Assembly: GCA_020849295.1 (NCBI GenBank)
Contig: JADLGN010000015.1
Coordinates: forward strand, 1-64,000
Reading direction: 5' to 3'
DNA: 64,000 nt
From: Bacteroidia bacterium
Lineage (GTDB): Bacteria > Bacteroidota > Bacteroidia > NS11-12g > UBA9320
Part shown: positions 6,221-15,886 of the stretch, piece after piece
How positions within the stretch are numbered: position 1 is the stretch's first letter
Layout: every line of letters starts with the position of its first letter
The notes under the pieces: model-generated
Database searches by the model: none
What the model saw: only the letters and a program-made list of their open reading frames with translations
Told to the model about the DNA's origin: nothing
Position numbers and translations under genes: made by a program

Positions 6221-9109
6221 TTATTTCAAAGCATTATAAATTACGTCCATTATGTCGGTTCTTACATTTTTAGATATTAGTAGTTTATTTTCTGCACTTG
6301 GATGAACGCGGTTTGATAAGAAAACATAAACAAGTTCTTTGTCGGGGTCTATCCAAAGGCAGGTACCTGTAAAACCGGTATGTCCAAAACAATTGTCGGA
6401 AGCCATAGGAGAAACCGGACTTGATTTTCCGGGAGAATTTTCAGCTTTATCAAAACCGAGCCCACGGCGGCTGTTTTTATTTTGCCTCGAGCTAAACTCG
6501 ATAATTGTACTCTGTTTTAATAATCTTTTACCATTATAAAAACCATAATTTAACAACATCTGACCAATTTCTGCAAGATCGTGTGCATTAGAAAACAAAC
6601 CGGCATGTCCTGATATTCCTCCAAGAAGTGCAGCCGATGGGTCATGCACATAACCTTGAAGTATGCCTTTTCTGAAATCGGGATCTTTTTCGGTAGGTGC
6701 AATTTGATTTTTTGAAAACTTATTAATTGGATTGAAGGTTAAAAATTTCAAATCCATTTGCCTGTAAAACGTTTGCTCGAGATAGTCCTCAAATTTTTGA
6801 TTAGTTATATTTTCAATTACAAAACGCAGCATTATCATTCCCAAATCGCTATATACATATTTGCCTTTTTGCCCTAAAGGCGAAGCAGCTATTTCATTTA
6901 TAATTGTTTTCTTGTAGTTTTTATTCACATATAAATGATTTCCTATTTCAAAGCAAAATTTATCACTTTTTTTATCTGACAGTATGCTGTCACGCATTTT
7001 AGGATTATTTTTAAACGAATTATAAAAAGGGATAAAATCTTTTAAACCCGATTCGTGAACAAGAATTTCTCTAATAGTTATATTTTGTTTATTGCTGCCT
7101 TTCAATTCGGGTAAAAACTTATGTAGTGAATCATCAATATTTAATTGCCCGTTTTCTTTAAGCTTCATTATTGCAAGCGTTGTAGAAGCAATTTTTGTAA
7201 TAGAAGCAATGTCGTATAATTGATTGTTGTCAATTTTTACCGATTTATCGTAGCTTTGATAACCAAAAGATTTTGAATAAACAATTTTTCCTTTATGTGC
7301 AACTAAAACCTGGCAACCTGGCATTGCTTTTTGTTTTATTGCTTTATTTACTATGCTATCAATTTTAAGAAGTTTTTTTTGTTTTAAACTTGTTGATGAG
7401 CCGGCAATTAATTTATCACTTTTGTAATTAGTGACTCCTGAATTTATTTTATACTCATTGCTTACGGTTATACTTAGTTTTGCATCAGCTTTTTTCATCC
7501 CCCATAGCACATCTGCAGCGGCTTTGTGGTAAGGTTCTTCATCGTTAAAAGCAAAAACACAAGTGGCAATACCCGGAAAATTTCTCATTGAATACGGATT
7601 GCCAAAACACACAAGAGATACATTAGTTTTTTCTTTAAGTTGGCTTACAAGATTACAGGCATCGGTAGTTATTCCATAATTATCTTTTGGGTATTTTCCT
7701 ACTTGATGCAGCCCAATAACTACAAGGTCGTAAACTTCGAGTTGTGATACAATATTAGTGCAGTATTCAACCCCAAAATTTTTGCCAACTGTAAACAAAT
7801 CACAATTGCCAAGTTCTTTAGTATATTTTTCAAAATAGGTAGGAGTATTATTGCCCAATGCTAGTACAGCTATTTTTTTGAAAGGTTTTGAGAATAGAGG
7901 AATAATTCCCAAATCATTTTTCGCAATACAAATTTCGCTTTCTATAAGTTTGTTATATAAGTTTAAGGCATCTGTATTATTTAGGTCTTCAATAATTCCA
8001 GGATAAAACAAATTTGTATTTTTATTAAGACCGGCAAATACTTTTGCTTCCAAAACTTTTTTTACTCTTAAATTTAATTCTTCAATTGAGAAACGACCAT
8101 TTGCAACGGCTGCTTTAATGGTGTCAATAGCAAGTGGTACATTTGAAGGACAAAGTAAAATATCATTTCCGGCCAAAAGTGCTTTTAGTTCAAGTGTTCC
8201 AGGTGCAAAAAACTTTGAAGCTCCTTTCATATCAAGGGCATCAGTAATTGCAAGACCTTTAAAATTAAGGTCAGTTTTTAGTAATTTTTTTACAGCTGTT
8301 TCTGATAATGAAATTGCCAAATTTGTTGTTGTATCAATTGAAGGCATATATACATGGGCAGTCATTATACTCATCACGCCACTATCAATTAAGTATTTGA
8401 AAGGTTTTAGCTCAATAGAGTCAAGTCTTGCTCGGTTGTGTGCTATTATAGGTAAATCTTTATGCGAATCAGTTTTGGTATCTCCATGACCTGGGAAATG
8501 CTTGGCACATGCAATTACACCTTCGTCTTGCATACCTTTAGCATATAGCCAGCCTTTGCGTGCTACATTGTCAGGGTTTTCGCCAAATGATCGAAAATTA
8601 ATAACAGGATTTTCAGGATTATTGTTTACATCTATTACCGGTGCAAAATTTATATGAATACCTAATCTTTTACATTGTTTGCCAATATCTCTACCCATAA
8701 GATATATCAAATTTTCATCTTGAATTCCTCCTAAGCCAACTTGATATGGATAAGTGATAGTATTGTCTAATCTCATTGATAACCCCCATTCTCCATCAAT
8801 ACTTATTATTAGAGGGATTTTTGAATTTGACTGATATTTTTGAGAAGTCAAAAAAAGATTTTGAGGGTCAGTTTTGAAATAAATCAATCCTCCAATTTTA
8901 TATTTTGTAACTAAAGTGTCAACAAAATCAAGATGCTTTTGACCCTTTGATGGTCTAACTTCGGCAATTATTAATTGAGCAATTTTTTCTTCAATGCTCA
9001 TTTTTGATAACACCTCATCAACCCATCGTAATTTGCTGGTACCTTTTAAAGAATAAGGATTTTGGGCAAATCCAACAAAAACAATCAATGTAAAAATTAA
9101 CCAGCGCAT
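6221..9109 (-). CDS. Glycoside hydrolase family 3 / beta-lactamase-type serine hydrolase fusion
   Basis: 962-aa exported protein with a short N-terminal signal peptide (RWLIFTLIVFVGFAQ). Residues ~30-590 form a GH3 beta-N-acetylhexosaminidase-like unit. It has the NagZ signature KHFPGHGDT with the DSH catalytic loop (~203-218) and the nucleophile Asp in ITDALDM (~288), followed by the GH3 C-terminal domain. Residues ~590-962 form a class C beta-lactamase/penicillin-binding-like domain with SITK (~636), YSDLG and HTGFTG. Both halves keep catalytic residues. The fusion is known from Bacteroidota genomes and points to peptidoglycan turnover in the periplasm. No promoter element is obvious upstream. 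Confidence 0.9.
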   Translation of the reverse strand: MRWLIFTLIVFVGFAQNPYSLKGTSKLRWVDEVLSKMSIEEKIAQLIIAEVRPSKGQKHLDFVDTLVTKYKIGGLIYFKTDPQNLFLTSQKYQSNSKIPLIISIDGEWGLSMRLDNTITYPYQVGLGGIQDENLIYLMGRDIGKQCKRLGIHINFAPVIDVNNNPENPVINFRSFGENPDNVARKGWLYAKGMQDEGVIACAKHFPGHGDTKTDSHKDLPIIAHNRARLDSIELKPFKYLIDSGVMSIMTAHVYMPSIDTTTNLAISLSETAVKKLLKTDLNFKGLAITDALDMKGASKFFAPGTLELKALLAGNDILLCPSNVPLAIDTIKAAVANGRFSIEELNLRVKKVLEAKVFAGLNKNTNLFYPGIIEDLNNTDALNLYNKLIESEICIAKNDLGIIPLFSKPFKKIAVLALGNNTPTYFEKYTKELGNCDLFTVGKNFGVEYCTNIVSQLEVYDLVVIGLHQVGKYPKDNYGITTDACNLVSQLKEKTNVSLVCFGNPYSMRNFPGIATCVFAFNDEEPYHKAAADVLWGMKKADAKLSITVSNEYKINSGVTNYKSDKLIAGSSTSLKQKKLLKIDSIVNKAIKQKAMPGCQVLVAHKGKIVYSKSFGYQSYDKSVKIDNNQLYDIASITKIASTTLAIMKLKENGQLNIDDSLHKFLPELKGSNKQNITIREILVHESGLKDFIPFYNSFKNNPKMRDSILSDKKSDKFCFEIGNHLYVNKNYKKTIINEIAASPLGQKGKYVYSDLGMIMLRFVIENITNQKFEDYLEQTFYRQMDLKFLTFNPINKFSKNQIAPTEKDPDFRKGILQGYVHDPSAALLGGISGHAGLFSNAHDLAEIGQMLLNYGFYNGKRLLKQSTIIEFSSRQNKNSRRGLGFDKAENSPGKSSPVSPMASDNCFGHTGFTGTCLWIDPDKELVYVFLSNRVHPSAENKLLISKNVRTDIMDVIYNALK

Positions 9110-9253
9110 TTTTAATTAAAACTACAATGTTAAACCCTAATTGAATATATATATTGTATAAATTATCAACGCAAGTAGAATAAGTTTGTTTTTTTTAAAC
9201 AGTACAATTTTTATTAACAAACAATATTATTTAAAATATTTCTAAATAAGTAT

Positions 9254-9261
9254 TAGCTTTG
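9254..9261 (+). promoter_or_regulatory. -7 promoter element of feoAB
   Basis: TAGCTTTG fits the Bacteroidota -7 consensus TAnnTTTG. The leftmost possible feoA start (TTG 9259) overlaps this box, so translation must begin downstream. Confidence 0.6.
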
Positions 9262-9270
9262 CAACTCAAT

Positions 9271-9492
9271 TTGAAACTTTCAGAACTAAAAAAAGGTCAA
9301 ACTGCCGAAATTTTATCATTTGAAAACGATGAACTTAAGCTGAGATTTTATGAAATGGGCTGCCTGCCGGGCGAAAAAGTACAAATAGAACTTGTTGCAC
9401 CACTTGGCGACCCAATAGCAATAAACATAAGCGGGTATTTACTAAGCATAAGAAAAAGTGATGCTAAATGCATTAAAATAAGACCTGAATGA
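9271..9492 (+). CDS. feoA: Ferrous iron transport protein A
   Basis: 73-aa SH3-like protein from the TTG at 9271 (MKLSELKKGQTAEIL). The TTG at 9259 would add four residues but lies in the promoter box. The core LRFYEMGCLPGEKVQI and the ending ISIRKSDA-type strand (LLSIRKSDAKCIKI) are typical of FeoA. It is a small cytoplasmic partner that stimulates FeoB-mediated Fe(II) uptake. The stop overlaps the feoB start by four bases (ATGA), so the two are translationally coupled. Confidence in identity is high; the start codon is less certain. Confidence 0.88.
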   Translation: MKLSELKKGQTAEILSFENDELKLRFYEMGCLPGEKVQIELVAPLGDPIAINISGYLLSIRKSDAKCIKIRPE

Positions 9493-11564
9493 ATAAGGGA
9501 GAAAAAGTATTGAATGTATATCTTGCTGGCAATCCTAATTGCGGAAAGTCTTCAATATTTAATATTCTTACAGGACTGAAGCAGAAAACCAGCAATGTAC
9601 CGGGCACAACTATTGAAATTCGCAGCAGTACTATTATATCTGAGTCCGGAAAAGCTGTCAGATTATATGATTTGCCTGGAATATACAGTATAAATCCTGT
9701 AAGCAAAGATGAGCAAATAGCTTGCGAACCTTTTTTAAATCCCGATCATAAAAAATTTCCTGACCATGTAATAATTGTAGCCGATGCTTCAAACCTCAAA
9801 AGAAACTTATTGCTTTTTACTCAAATTGTAGATCTTGGGATACCGGTTTCTTTAGTTTTAAATATGGCTGATATTGCCGAAAAAAAAGGAATTGTTATTG
9901 ACATTGAAAGGCTTGAAAAAGAGCTTGGAGTAATAATAATTAAAACCTCTGTAAGAAATAATGAGGGAATTGAAAAATTAAAATCACTTGTTTTTAAAGA
10001 AGGATTTAAGTCACACTTTAAAAGTTACGAGCCTCCATCTCTTAAGCAATTTATTTCAGATACAGACATTGATCTATCAAAATATAATGATTACCAGGCA
10101 TTGCAGCTTGCATACCGCAATACCGAAATAGTAGGGGCTAAAGCTCATCGTAAAATTTTCGAAGAGCAGAGAGCTATGGAAGTTATGGTTAGGTATAAAG
10201 CAATTGATAAATTAATATCAAAAACAATAAGGATAAAAGACCATAGTAAGTTGTTTTCTGAAAAATTAGATAAATATCTAACTCATAAAATTGGTGGTTA
10301 TTTAATTTTTTTAATTATTCTAACAGTTATATTTCAATCGGTTTTTAAAATTGCCGAATATCCAATGGGACTAATTGAAGATATGTTTAATTATCTTGGC
10401 AATTATTTTTCAGAAATAATACCTGACGGGATTTTTCAAAGTCTTGTTGTAAATGGAGTTTTAGCAGGATTTTCAGGTGTAATTACATTTATACCGCAAA
10501 TAATTATATTGTTTTTCATTTTGGCAATTTTAGAAGATTCGGGATACATGGCTCGTGTTAGTTTTATTTTTGATAAAATAATGCGAAAATTTGGTATGAA
10601 CGGAAAATCAGTCTTACCAATTATAAGCGGAGCAGCCTGTGCAATACCAGCTATAATGAGTACCAGAACAATTGAAAACAAACGCGACAGGCTTATCACT
10701 ATACTTATAACACCATTTATAAGTTGTTCGGCAAGATTGCCAGTTTATGTAATGATGATAAGCATAATTCCTATAGACTATAAAATTTTAGGAATTTTTA
10801 ATCACAAAGGATTTTTACTTATGGCTATGTATCTTTTAGGAGTTGTTACTTCTTTAATAGCTGCAGTAGTTTTAAGTAAAATTATTAAAAACAATGAACG
10901 TTCGGGTTTTATTATGGAAATGCCCAATTATCAGCTACCGCGGGCAAAAAACATATTTACTACTTGCTATATAAAAGCCAAAAGTTTTGTTTGGGAGGCT
11001 GGTAAAATAATATTTCTTATTTCGATGATACTTTGGTATCTTACATCTTTTGGTCCAACAGAAAAAATTAAAAAAATAGAACAGAATATTGCAGAAAAGG
11101 TATTGAATGGAGAAATTACACACGAAGATGCATCGCACCTTTTATTGTCTGAAAAACAAAAATATTCTTATGCAGGATACTTTGGTCGTACGATAGAGCC
11201 ATTAATAAAACCCTTAGGATTTGATTGGCGAATAGGAATTTCATTAATCACATCTTTTATTGCCCGTGAAGTATTTGTAGGTTCTATGGCTACAATATAT
11301 GGAGCAGCCGAAGATGATTACATAAATATTAGAGAAAAATTGCAATCAGAAATAAATCCTGAAAGTCAAAAGCCGTTTTTTTCAGTTGCAGTATGCTTGT
11401 CAATTATGATATTTTATTCTTTGGCAATGCAATGTGCAAGCACCCTCGCCGTAGTTTATAAAGAAACCAAACACTGGAAATGGCCAGTTATACAGTTTGT
11501 ATTGATGAGTATTACAGCTTGGTTGGCAAGTTTTGTAGCTTACAATATTTTTTCAAAAATTTAA
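9489..11564 (+). CDS. feoB: Ferrous iron transporter B
   Basis: 691-aa inner-membrane Fe(II) transporter. The N-terminal GTPase domain has G1 GNPNCGKSS, G2 with GTTIE, G3 DLPGIYS and G4 NMAD. After ~250 residues come the membrane domains with the two Gate motifs (SGAACAIPAIMSTRTIEN and the later AREVFVGSM region). Length is normal for the family. It forms a feoAB operon with no feoC. The start overlaps the feoA stop. No Fur box was recognised. Confidence 0.95.
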   Translation: MNKGEKVLNVYLAGNPNCGKSSIFNILTGLKQKTSNVPGTTIEIRSSTIISESGKAVRLYDLPGIYSINPVSKDEQIACEPFLNPDHKKFPDHVIIVADASNLKRNLLLFTQIVDLGIPVSLVLNMADIAEKKGIVIDIERLEKELGVIIIKTSVRNNEGIEKLKSLVFKEGFKSHFKSYEPPSLKQFISDTDIDLSKYNDYQALQLAYRNTEIVGAKAHRKIFEEQRAMEVMVRYKAIDKLISKTIRIKDHSKLFSEKLDKYLTHKIGGYLIFLIILTVIFQSVFKIAEYPMGLIEDMFNYLGNYFSEIIPDGIFQSLVVNGVLAGFSGVITFIPQIIILFFILAILEDSGYMARVSFIFDKIMRKFGMNGKSVLPIISGAACAIPAIMSTRTIENKRDRLITILITPFISCSARLPVYVMMISIIPIDYKILGIFNHKGFLLMAMYLLGVVTSLIAAVVLSKIIKNNERSGFIMEMPNYQLPRAKNIFTTCYIKAKSFVWEAGKIIFLISMILWYLTSFGPTEKIKKIEQNIAEKVLNGEITHEDASHLLLSEKQKYSYAGYFGRTIEPLIKPLGFDWRIGISLITSFIAREVFVGSMATIYGAAEDDYINIREKLQSEINPESQKPFFSVAVCLSIMIFYSLAMQCASTLAVVYKETKHWKWPVIQFVLMSITAWLASFVAYNIFSKI

Positions 11565-11587
11565 ACAAATTTTTAGAATAATTGTTA

Positions 11588-11595
11588 TATTTTTG
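11588..11595 (+). promoter_or_regulatory. -7 promoter element of rpoD
   Basis: TATTTTTG matches TAnnTTTG 65 bases before the rpoD start, giving the sigma factor gene its own promoter and a leader of about 60 bases. Confidence 0.55.
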
Positions 11596-11660
11596 CAAAT
11601 TCTTAAATTAAAGAAATAAATTTATCACTTTAAACGTCTTTCTAATAGAAAAAAAACAAA

Positions 11661-12524
11661 ATGAGGCAGCTTAAAATCAGCAAACAATTTACAAACCGTG
11701 AAAACAAGTCTTTAGATAAATATCTGAACGAAATTTCAAAAGTACCGATGATTGATGCTCAAGAAGAAGTAGAACTTGCAAGAAGAATCCGCGAAGGAGA
11801 TCAGGCTGCTTTAGAAAAACTTGTTAATGCAAACTTGCGATTTGTAGTTTCGGTATCAAAACAATATCAAAATCAGGGATTAACTTTAGGAGATCTAATT
11901 AATGAAGGAAATCTTGGATTAATAAAAGCTGCAAAAAGATTTGATGAAACCCGTGGTTTTAAGTTTATTTCTTATGCGGTATGGTGGATTCGTCAATCAA
12001 TTCTTCAGGCTCTTGCAGATCAATCAAGAATTGTAAGATTGCCATTAAATAAAGTTGGTTCAATAGGTAGAATATCTGCTATGGCAGCCAAACTTGAACA
12101 ACAACATGAGCGTGAACCAACTGCCGAAGAAATTGCACAAGCTTTGGATATTCCATTAATAGAAGTTGAAAATGCACTTCGTTCAGCCGGCCGTCATCTT
12201 TCTATTGATGCACCACTTACAGAAGGAGAAGACAATACTTTACTTGGTGTTTTAGATAGTAATGATGAGCCTCGTCCTGATTCTACACTTATTAGCGAAT
12301 CATTACAAAAAGAAATAAGCCGTGTAATAAGTACTCTTAGTGATAAAGAAAGAGATGTTTTGAAATATTACTATGGACTTGACGGAGGACCAACTCATAC
12401 ACTTGAAGATATAAGCGAAAAAGTAGGTCTTACACGCGAAAGAGTTAGGCAAATAAAAGAAAAAGCACTTAGAAGACTTCGCAAATCTTCAAAAAGCAAA
12501 ATTCTAAAATCTTATTTAGGTTAA
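11661..12524 (+). CDS. rpoD: Primary RNA polymerase sigma factor
   Basis: 287-aa sigma-70. It lacks the long region 1.1 of proteobacterial RpoD, as is usual for the housekeeping sigma of Bacteroidota. Region 1.2 ([14 protein letters not shown]), region 2 ([16 protein letters not shown], then [14 protein letters not shown]), region 3 ([13 protein letters not shown]) and the region 4 helix-turn-helix ([19 protein letters not shown]) are intact. It directs transcription from the TAnnTTTG promoters found throughout this window. It stands alone, convergent with the lipoprotein gene behind it. Confidence 0.95.
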   Translation: MRQLKISKQFTNRENKSLDKYLNEISKVPMIDAQEEVELARRIREGDQAALEKLVNANLRFVVSVSKQYQNQGLTLGDLINEGNLGLIKAAKRFDETRGFKFISYAVWWIRQSILQALADQSRIVRLPLNKVGSIGRISAMAAKLEQQHEREPTAEEIAQALDIPLIEVENALRSAGRHLSIDAPLTEGEDNTLLGVLDSNDEPRPDSTLISESLQKEISRVISTLSDKERDVLKYYYGLDGGPTHTLEDISEKVGLTRERVRQIKEKALRRLRKSSKSKILKSYLG

Positions 12525-12535
12525 TAAAAAGCTGA

Positions 12536-13093
12536 CTATCCTTTTACTTTTATATTACTAAAAACGCCGTTAGTAATATCTACAGAATCTGTTTTTAATG
12601 GTTTATTTGGATCAGTAAAATCAAGAGTATATGCTTTTGAACTAAAAGTACCTGAAACTGTATTTGAAGAATTTTTTGTAATAGTAATTTTACCACCATC
12701 AAAATACCATTTCTTTTCTTCTGACTGAAGATAAAGGCTTCTGCCGGTATATTGAAATTCGCCAATTGTAAACGGTTTGTCTGTTATAAGCACATTTTTT
12801 AAAGCAGGTAAACCCATATCTAAATTGTAATCGCTGTTTTTGTCATATCCGGTAAAATAAATTTTACCGCCGTAAAGCGCTTCTATTTTTGAAAAAGTAA
12901 TTTTATTTCCATTAAAATAAAAACTAAAATTAGGGTTTAAATTTATTCCTGTTTCGGTATTTCCTCCGCCTCCACCACCATTATTTGTAGTATCTTTTGG
13001 ATCAATAGGAGGAGCGTCATTATTGTTTGATGTACAAGAAGTAAGAAACGAAAATAACGCAATAAGTAGCAAGTTTTTGGCTTTTTTTAACAT
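12536..13093 (-). CDS. Lipoprotein of unknown function (DUF6252-like)
   Basis: 185-aa lipoprotein. The signal peptide ends in a lipobox, FLTSC (Cys ~20). A low-complexity Asp/Thr/Asn linker with a run of six Gly follows. The remainder is a predicted all-beta domain of ~140 residues (NFSFYFNGNKITF, YTGRSLYLQS, VSGTFSSKAYTLDF). The pattern resembles the DUF6252 family of Bacteroidota, but I hold this loosely. It is likely anchored in the outer or inner membrane leaflet. It converges on rpoD with only 11 bases between the stop codons. Confidence 0.7.
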   Translation of the reverse strand: MLKKAKNLLLIALFSFLTSCTSNNNDAPPIDPKDTTNNGGGGGGNTETGINLNPNFSFYFNGNKITFSKIEALYGGKIYFTGYDKNSDYNLDMGLPALKNVLITDKPFTIGEFQYTGRSLYLQSEEKKWYFDGGKITITKNSSNTVSGTFSSKAYTLDFTDPNKPLKTDSVDITNGVFSNIKVKG

Positions 13094-13215
13094 ATCAAAA
13101 ATTATAAACGGCGAAACTAATTAGATAGTTCAATTTTTTGAAAATCTTTTATTAACATAAAGTTGAGAAAATTTACTTAAAACTAAAACAGAATGTAGTT
13201 TAAATAAAAATAAAT

Positions 13216-13223
13216 TATGTTTG
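13216..13223 (+). promoter_or_regulatory. -7 promoter element of lpxH
   Basis: TATGTTTG, followed by CACCC, matches TAnnTTTG. It overlaps the leftmost possible start codon (TTG 13221), so lpxH more likely starts at GTG 13230 with little or no leader. Confidence 0.6.
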
Positions 13224-13229
13224 CACCCT

Positions 13230-13973
13230 GTGGGCAGTTTGTATTTTGCATCTGATTTTCATCTCGGTATTCCCAGTGCCGAAGAAAGCCTTTTAAGAGA
13301 AAAAAAAATAGTAAAATGGCTTGAAACAATAGCTCCAGAAGCAGAAGAGATATTTCTTGTAGGAGATATATTTGATTTTTGGTTTGAATATAAATATGTA
13401 GTTCCAAAGGGTTATACAAGATTACTTGGTTGTCTTTCAAAATTGTCAGATTCAGGTATTAAATTCAGAATATTTAAAGGGAATCATGATATGTGGATGT
13501 TTGGATATTTCGAATCAGAGTTTGGAGCAAGTATTTATGGAGATGAATACATTTTTGAAAAAAACGGTAAAAAATTTTACACTCATCATGGCGATGGATT
13601 GGGCAATGGTGATAAGATTTTTAAGGTTTTGAGAAAAATTTTCAGAAGCAAATTTTGTCAAAAATCTTTTGCATTTTTTCATCCTTCCGTTGGTTTGTCA
13701 ATAGGAAATTATCTTTCATCAAAAAGTAGATTGGCACAACAGAAATACGAAAACGAAAATATTGATATACAAAGTGAGTGGCTTGTACAACATTGTAATG
13801 AAATATTGAAAACACAGCACTTTGATTATTTGATTTTTGGGCATAGGCATCTTGCTCTTGATATTAAATTAGGAGAAAATTCGCGTTATATTAATCTTGG
13901 AGATTGGTTTAAATATTGTACTTATGGTGTTTTTGACGGAGATAATTTTGAACTGAAAAAATTTGAAATTTGA
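13230..13973 (+). CDS. lpxH: UDP-2,3-diacylglucosamine diphosphatase
   Basis: ~247-aa metallophosphoesterase that hydrolyses UDP-2,3-diacylglucosamine to lipid X in lipid A synthesis, at the cytoplasmic face of the inner membrane. Motifs in order: SDFHLG, VGDIFDFWFE, KGNHDMW, HHGDG and FGHRHL. The N-terminal position of SDFHLG favours the GTG at 13230 (VGSLYFASDF) over the TTG at 13221, which lies in the promoter box. The following gene overlaps its stop codon and is probably co-transcribed. Confidence 0.9.
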   Translation: MGSLYFASDFHLGIPSAEESLLREKKIVKWLETIAPEAEEIFLVGDIFDFWFEYKYVVPKGYTRLLGCLSKLSDSGIKFRIFKGNHDMWMFGYFESEFGASIYGDEYIFEKNGKKFYTHHGDGLGNGDKIFKVLRKIFRSKFCQKSFAFFHPSVGLSIGNYLSSKSRLAQQKYENENIDIQSEWLVQHCNEILKTQHFDYLIFGHRHLALDIKLGENSRYINLGDWFKYCTYGVFDGDNFELKKFEI

Positions 13974-14764
13974 AAATCTTAAATAAAATATTACTTCTTT
14001 TTATATTATTTTTTTTAAGTAGTTTTATTTTTCAATCTAAAGAAATAAACGGAGTATTTAGGTTTTTTACTACAGATAATATTGGCAATATTTATGCAAT
14101 TACTGCAAAAAATGACATTGTAAAATACGATAGAAATGGAAATAAAAAAGCTGAAATTAATTTGAAAGTTTTTGGAGAAATTACCTCAATAGATGCGGTA
14201 AATCCTTTTGAAATATATGTTTTCTATCGCGATTATGGTAAAATTATATATTTTGACAACAATCTTAATAAACTTGGTGAAACAGACTTATACAGTAGTT
14301 TAGGCAAAAACAATATACAGGCTGTTTGTCGCAGCTACGACAATGGATTTTGGTTTGTTGATTCAGAAACATTAAAACTAAAGAAATGTGATAAAAAAGG
14401 TATTGTTCAAACAGAGTCGGTATTTCTTTCAACCTTGTCTGATTCCACTTTTATACCTCAGTTTTTGATAGACGATGGCAAGTTTGTTTATTTAAAATTC
14501 AGCAATAATAAAATAATGAAATTTGACGGCTTGGCAAATTTTATAAGTACATATAAGTTACCACAGTTTACAACTTTTCAGTTAAAAGATGAAAATATAT
14601 ATTTTAAAACAAATGAATCATATTTTGTATTAAACACTATTACATTCGAAATTTCAAAATTTCAATATGAATTTGAAAAAAAATACTTAAATATTAGAAA
14701 CGAAGGAAAAACCATGTATTTACAAGATACATCATCAATAAAAGTAGTTTACTTAAAAGATTAA
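13970..14764 (+). CDS. Exported protein, probable beta-propeller, unknown function
   Basis: 264 aa from a TTG that overlaps the lpxH stop (TTGA), with no ATG available in the N-terminal region. The first ~22 residues are a hydrophobic signal peptide (ILLLFILFFLSSFIF). The rest shows repeated short beta blades of the type GNIYAITAKNDIVKYDRNGN and VYLKFSNNKIMKFDG, consistent with a six-bladed propeller. No catalytic motif is seen. Coupling to lpxH and closeness to prfA suggest a housekeeping transcript, but the function is unknown. Confidence 0.75.
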   Translation: MKILNKILLLFILFFLSSFIFQSKEINGVFRFFTTDNIGNIYAITAKNDIVKYDRNGNKKAEINLKVFGEITSIDAVNPFEIYVFYRDYGKIIYFDNNLNKLGETDLYSSLGKNNIQAVCRSYDNGFWFVDSETLKLKKCDKKGIVQTESVFLSTLSDSTFIPQFLIDDGKFVYLKFSNNKIMKFDGLANFISTYKLPQFTTFQLKDENIYFKTNESYFVLNTITFEISKFQYEFEKKYLNIRNEGKTMYLQDTSSIKVVYLKD

Positions 14765-14784
14765 TTTGAGTTATGCTTTTTAAT

Positions 14785-14792
14785 TATTTTTG
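14785..14792 (+). promoter_or_regulatory. -7 promoter element of prfA
   Basis: TATTTTTG followed by CACCC. The prfA ATG (14798) lies only six bases after the box, so the transcript should be leaderless or nearly so. Confidence 0.65.
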
Positions 14793-14797
14793 CACCC

Positions 14798-15871
14798 ATG
14801 CTTGATAAGCTTGAAGCAATACATGCGAGATTTAAAGAAGTTGAACTGCTGCTAAGCAGTGCCGATGTGATGTCGGACATGAAAAAATTCAAACAATTAA
14901 ACAAAGAGTATGTTGAATTAAAAGAAATTGACGAAATTTTTCATAAATACAGAAATATATTATTCAATATAGATGAAGCAAAGCATATACTTGCAAATGA
15001 AAAAGACGATGAGTTGAAAGATTTAGCAAAATCTGAACTTGAAGAGCTTACAATTAATCAGGCAAATTATGAAAATGAAATTAAAACCTTGTTATTGCCT
15101 AAAAATCCAGAAGACGGCAAAGATGCCATTCTTGAAATTAGAGCAGGTACAGGTGGCGATGAAGCAAGTATTTTTGCTGGAGATTTACTTAGGATGTATT
15201 TAAAATATTTTGAAAAAAAAGGTTGGCAAAGTGCAATTTTAGATGAAAACGAAGGTACGGTAGGCGGATATAAAGAAGTAATAGTAGAGGTGAAAGGTAA
15301 AGATGTATATGGTATTCTTAAATTTGAAAGTGGAGTACACCGTGTTCAAAGAGTTCCTGATACTGAAGCAAGTGGCAGAGTTCATACCTCTGCAGCTACC
15401 GTTGCTGTATTGCCAGAGGCAGAAGAAGTAGATTTTTACTTAAATCCGGCAGATGTAAAAATGGAGACTTCACGTAGTGGTGGTGCAGGTGGGCAAAATG
15501 TAAACAAAGTGGAAACAAAAGTTCAGTTAACGCATATTCCTTCAGGAGTTGTAGTTGTTTGTCAAACAGAACGTACACAGTTGAAAAATCGCGAAAAGGC
15601 TATGGATATGCTCAGGTCAAAGTTGTATGAAGAAGAGGTGCGAAAACATGAAGAAGAAATAGCCGGCAAACGCAAAACAATGGTTAGCACAGGCGATAGA
15701 AGTGCAAAAATAAGAACATACAATTATCCTCAAGGAAGAATTACAGACCATAGAATTGGCCTTACATTATATAACCTGCAAGAAGTAATGAATGGAGATA
15801 TTCAGCATATAATTGACCAATTGCAAATTGCAGAAAATTCAGAAAGACTTCGCGAAGGAGGTATTTCCTAA
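14798..15871 (+). CDS. prfA: Peptide chain release factor 1
   Basis: 357-aa class I release factor that reads UAA and UAG. The catalytic GGQ is in [14 protein letters not shown]. The domain 2 segment [19 protein letters not shown] and the C-terminal [13 protein letters not shown] are typical of RF1. Length is normal. The start is ATG, leaderless by promoter position. It is followed 15 bases later by the RidA-like lipoprotein gene. Confidence 0.95.
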   Translation: MLDKLEAIHARFKEVELLLSSADVMSDMKKFKQLNKEYVELKEIDEIFHKYRNILFNIDEAKHILANEKDDELKDLAKSELEELTINQANYENEIKTLLLPKNPEDGKDAILEIRAGTGGDEASIFAGDLLRMYLKYFEKKGWQSAILDENEGTVGGYKEVIVEVKGKDVYGILKFESGVHRVQRVPDTEASGRVHTSAATVAVLPEAEEVDFYLNPADVKMETSRSGGAGGQNVNKVETKVQLTHIPSGVVVVCQTERTQLKNREKAMDMLRSKLYEEEVRKHEEEIAGKRKTMVSTGDRSAKIRTYNYPQGRITDHRIGLTLYNLQEVMNGDIQHIIDQLQIAENSERLREGGIS

Positions 15872-15886
15872 AAAATTTTTTAAAAA

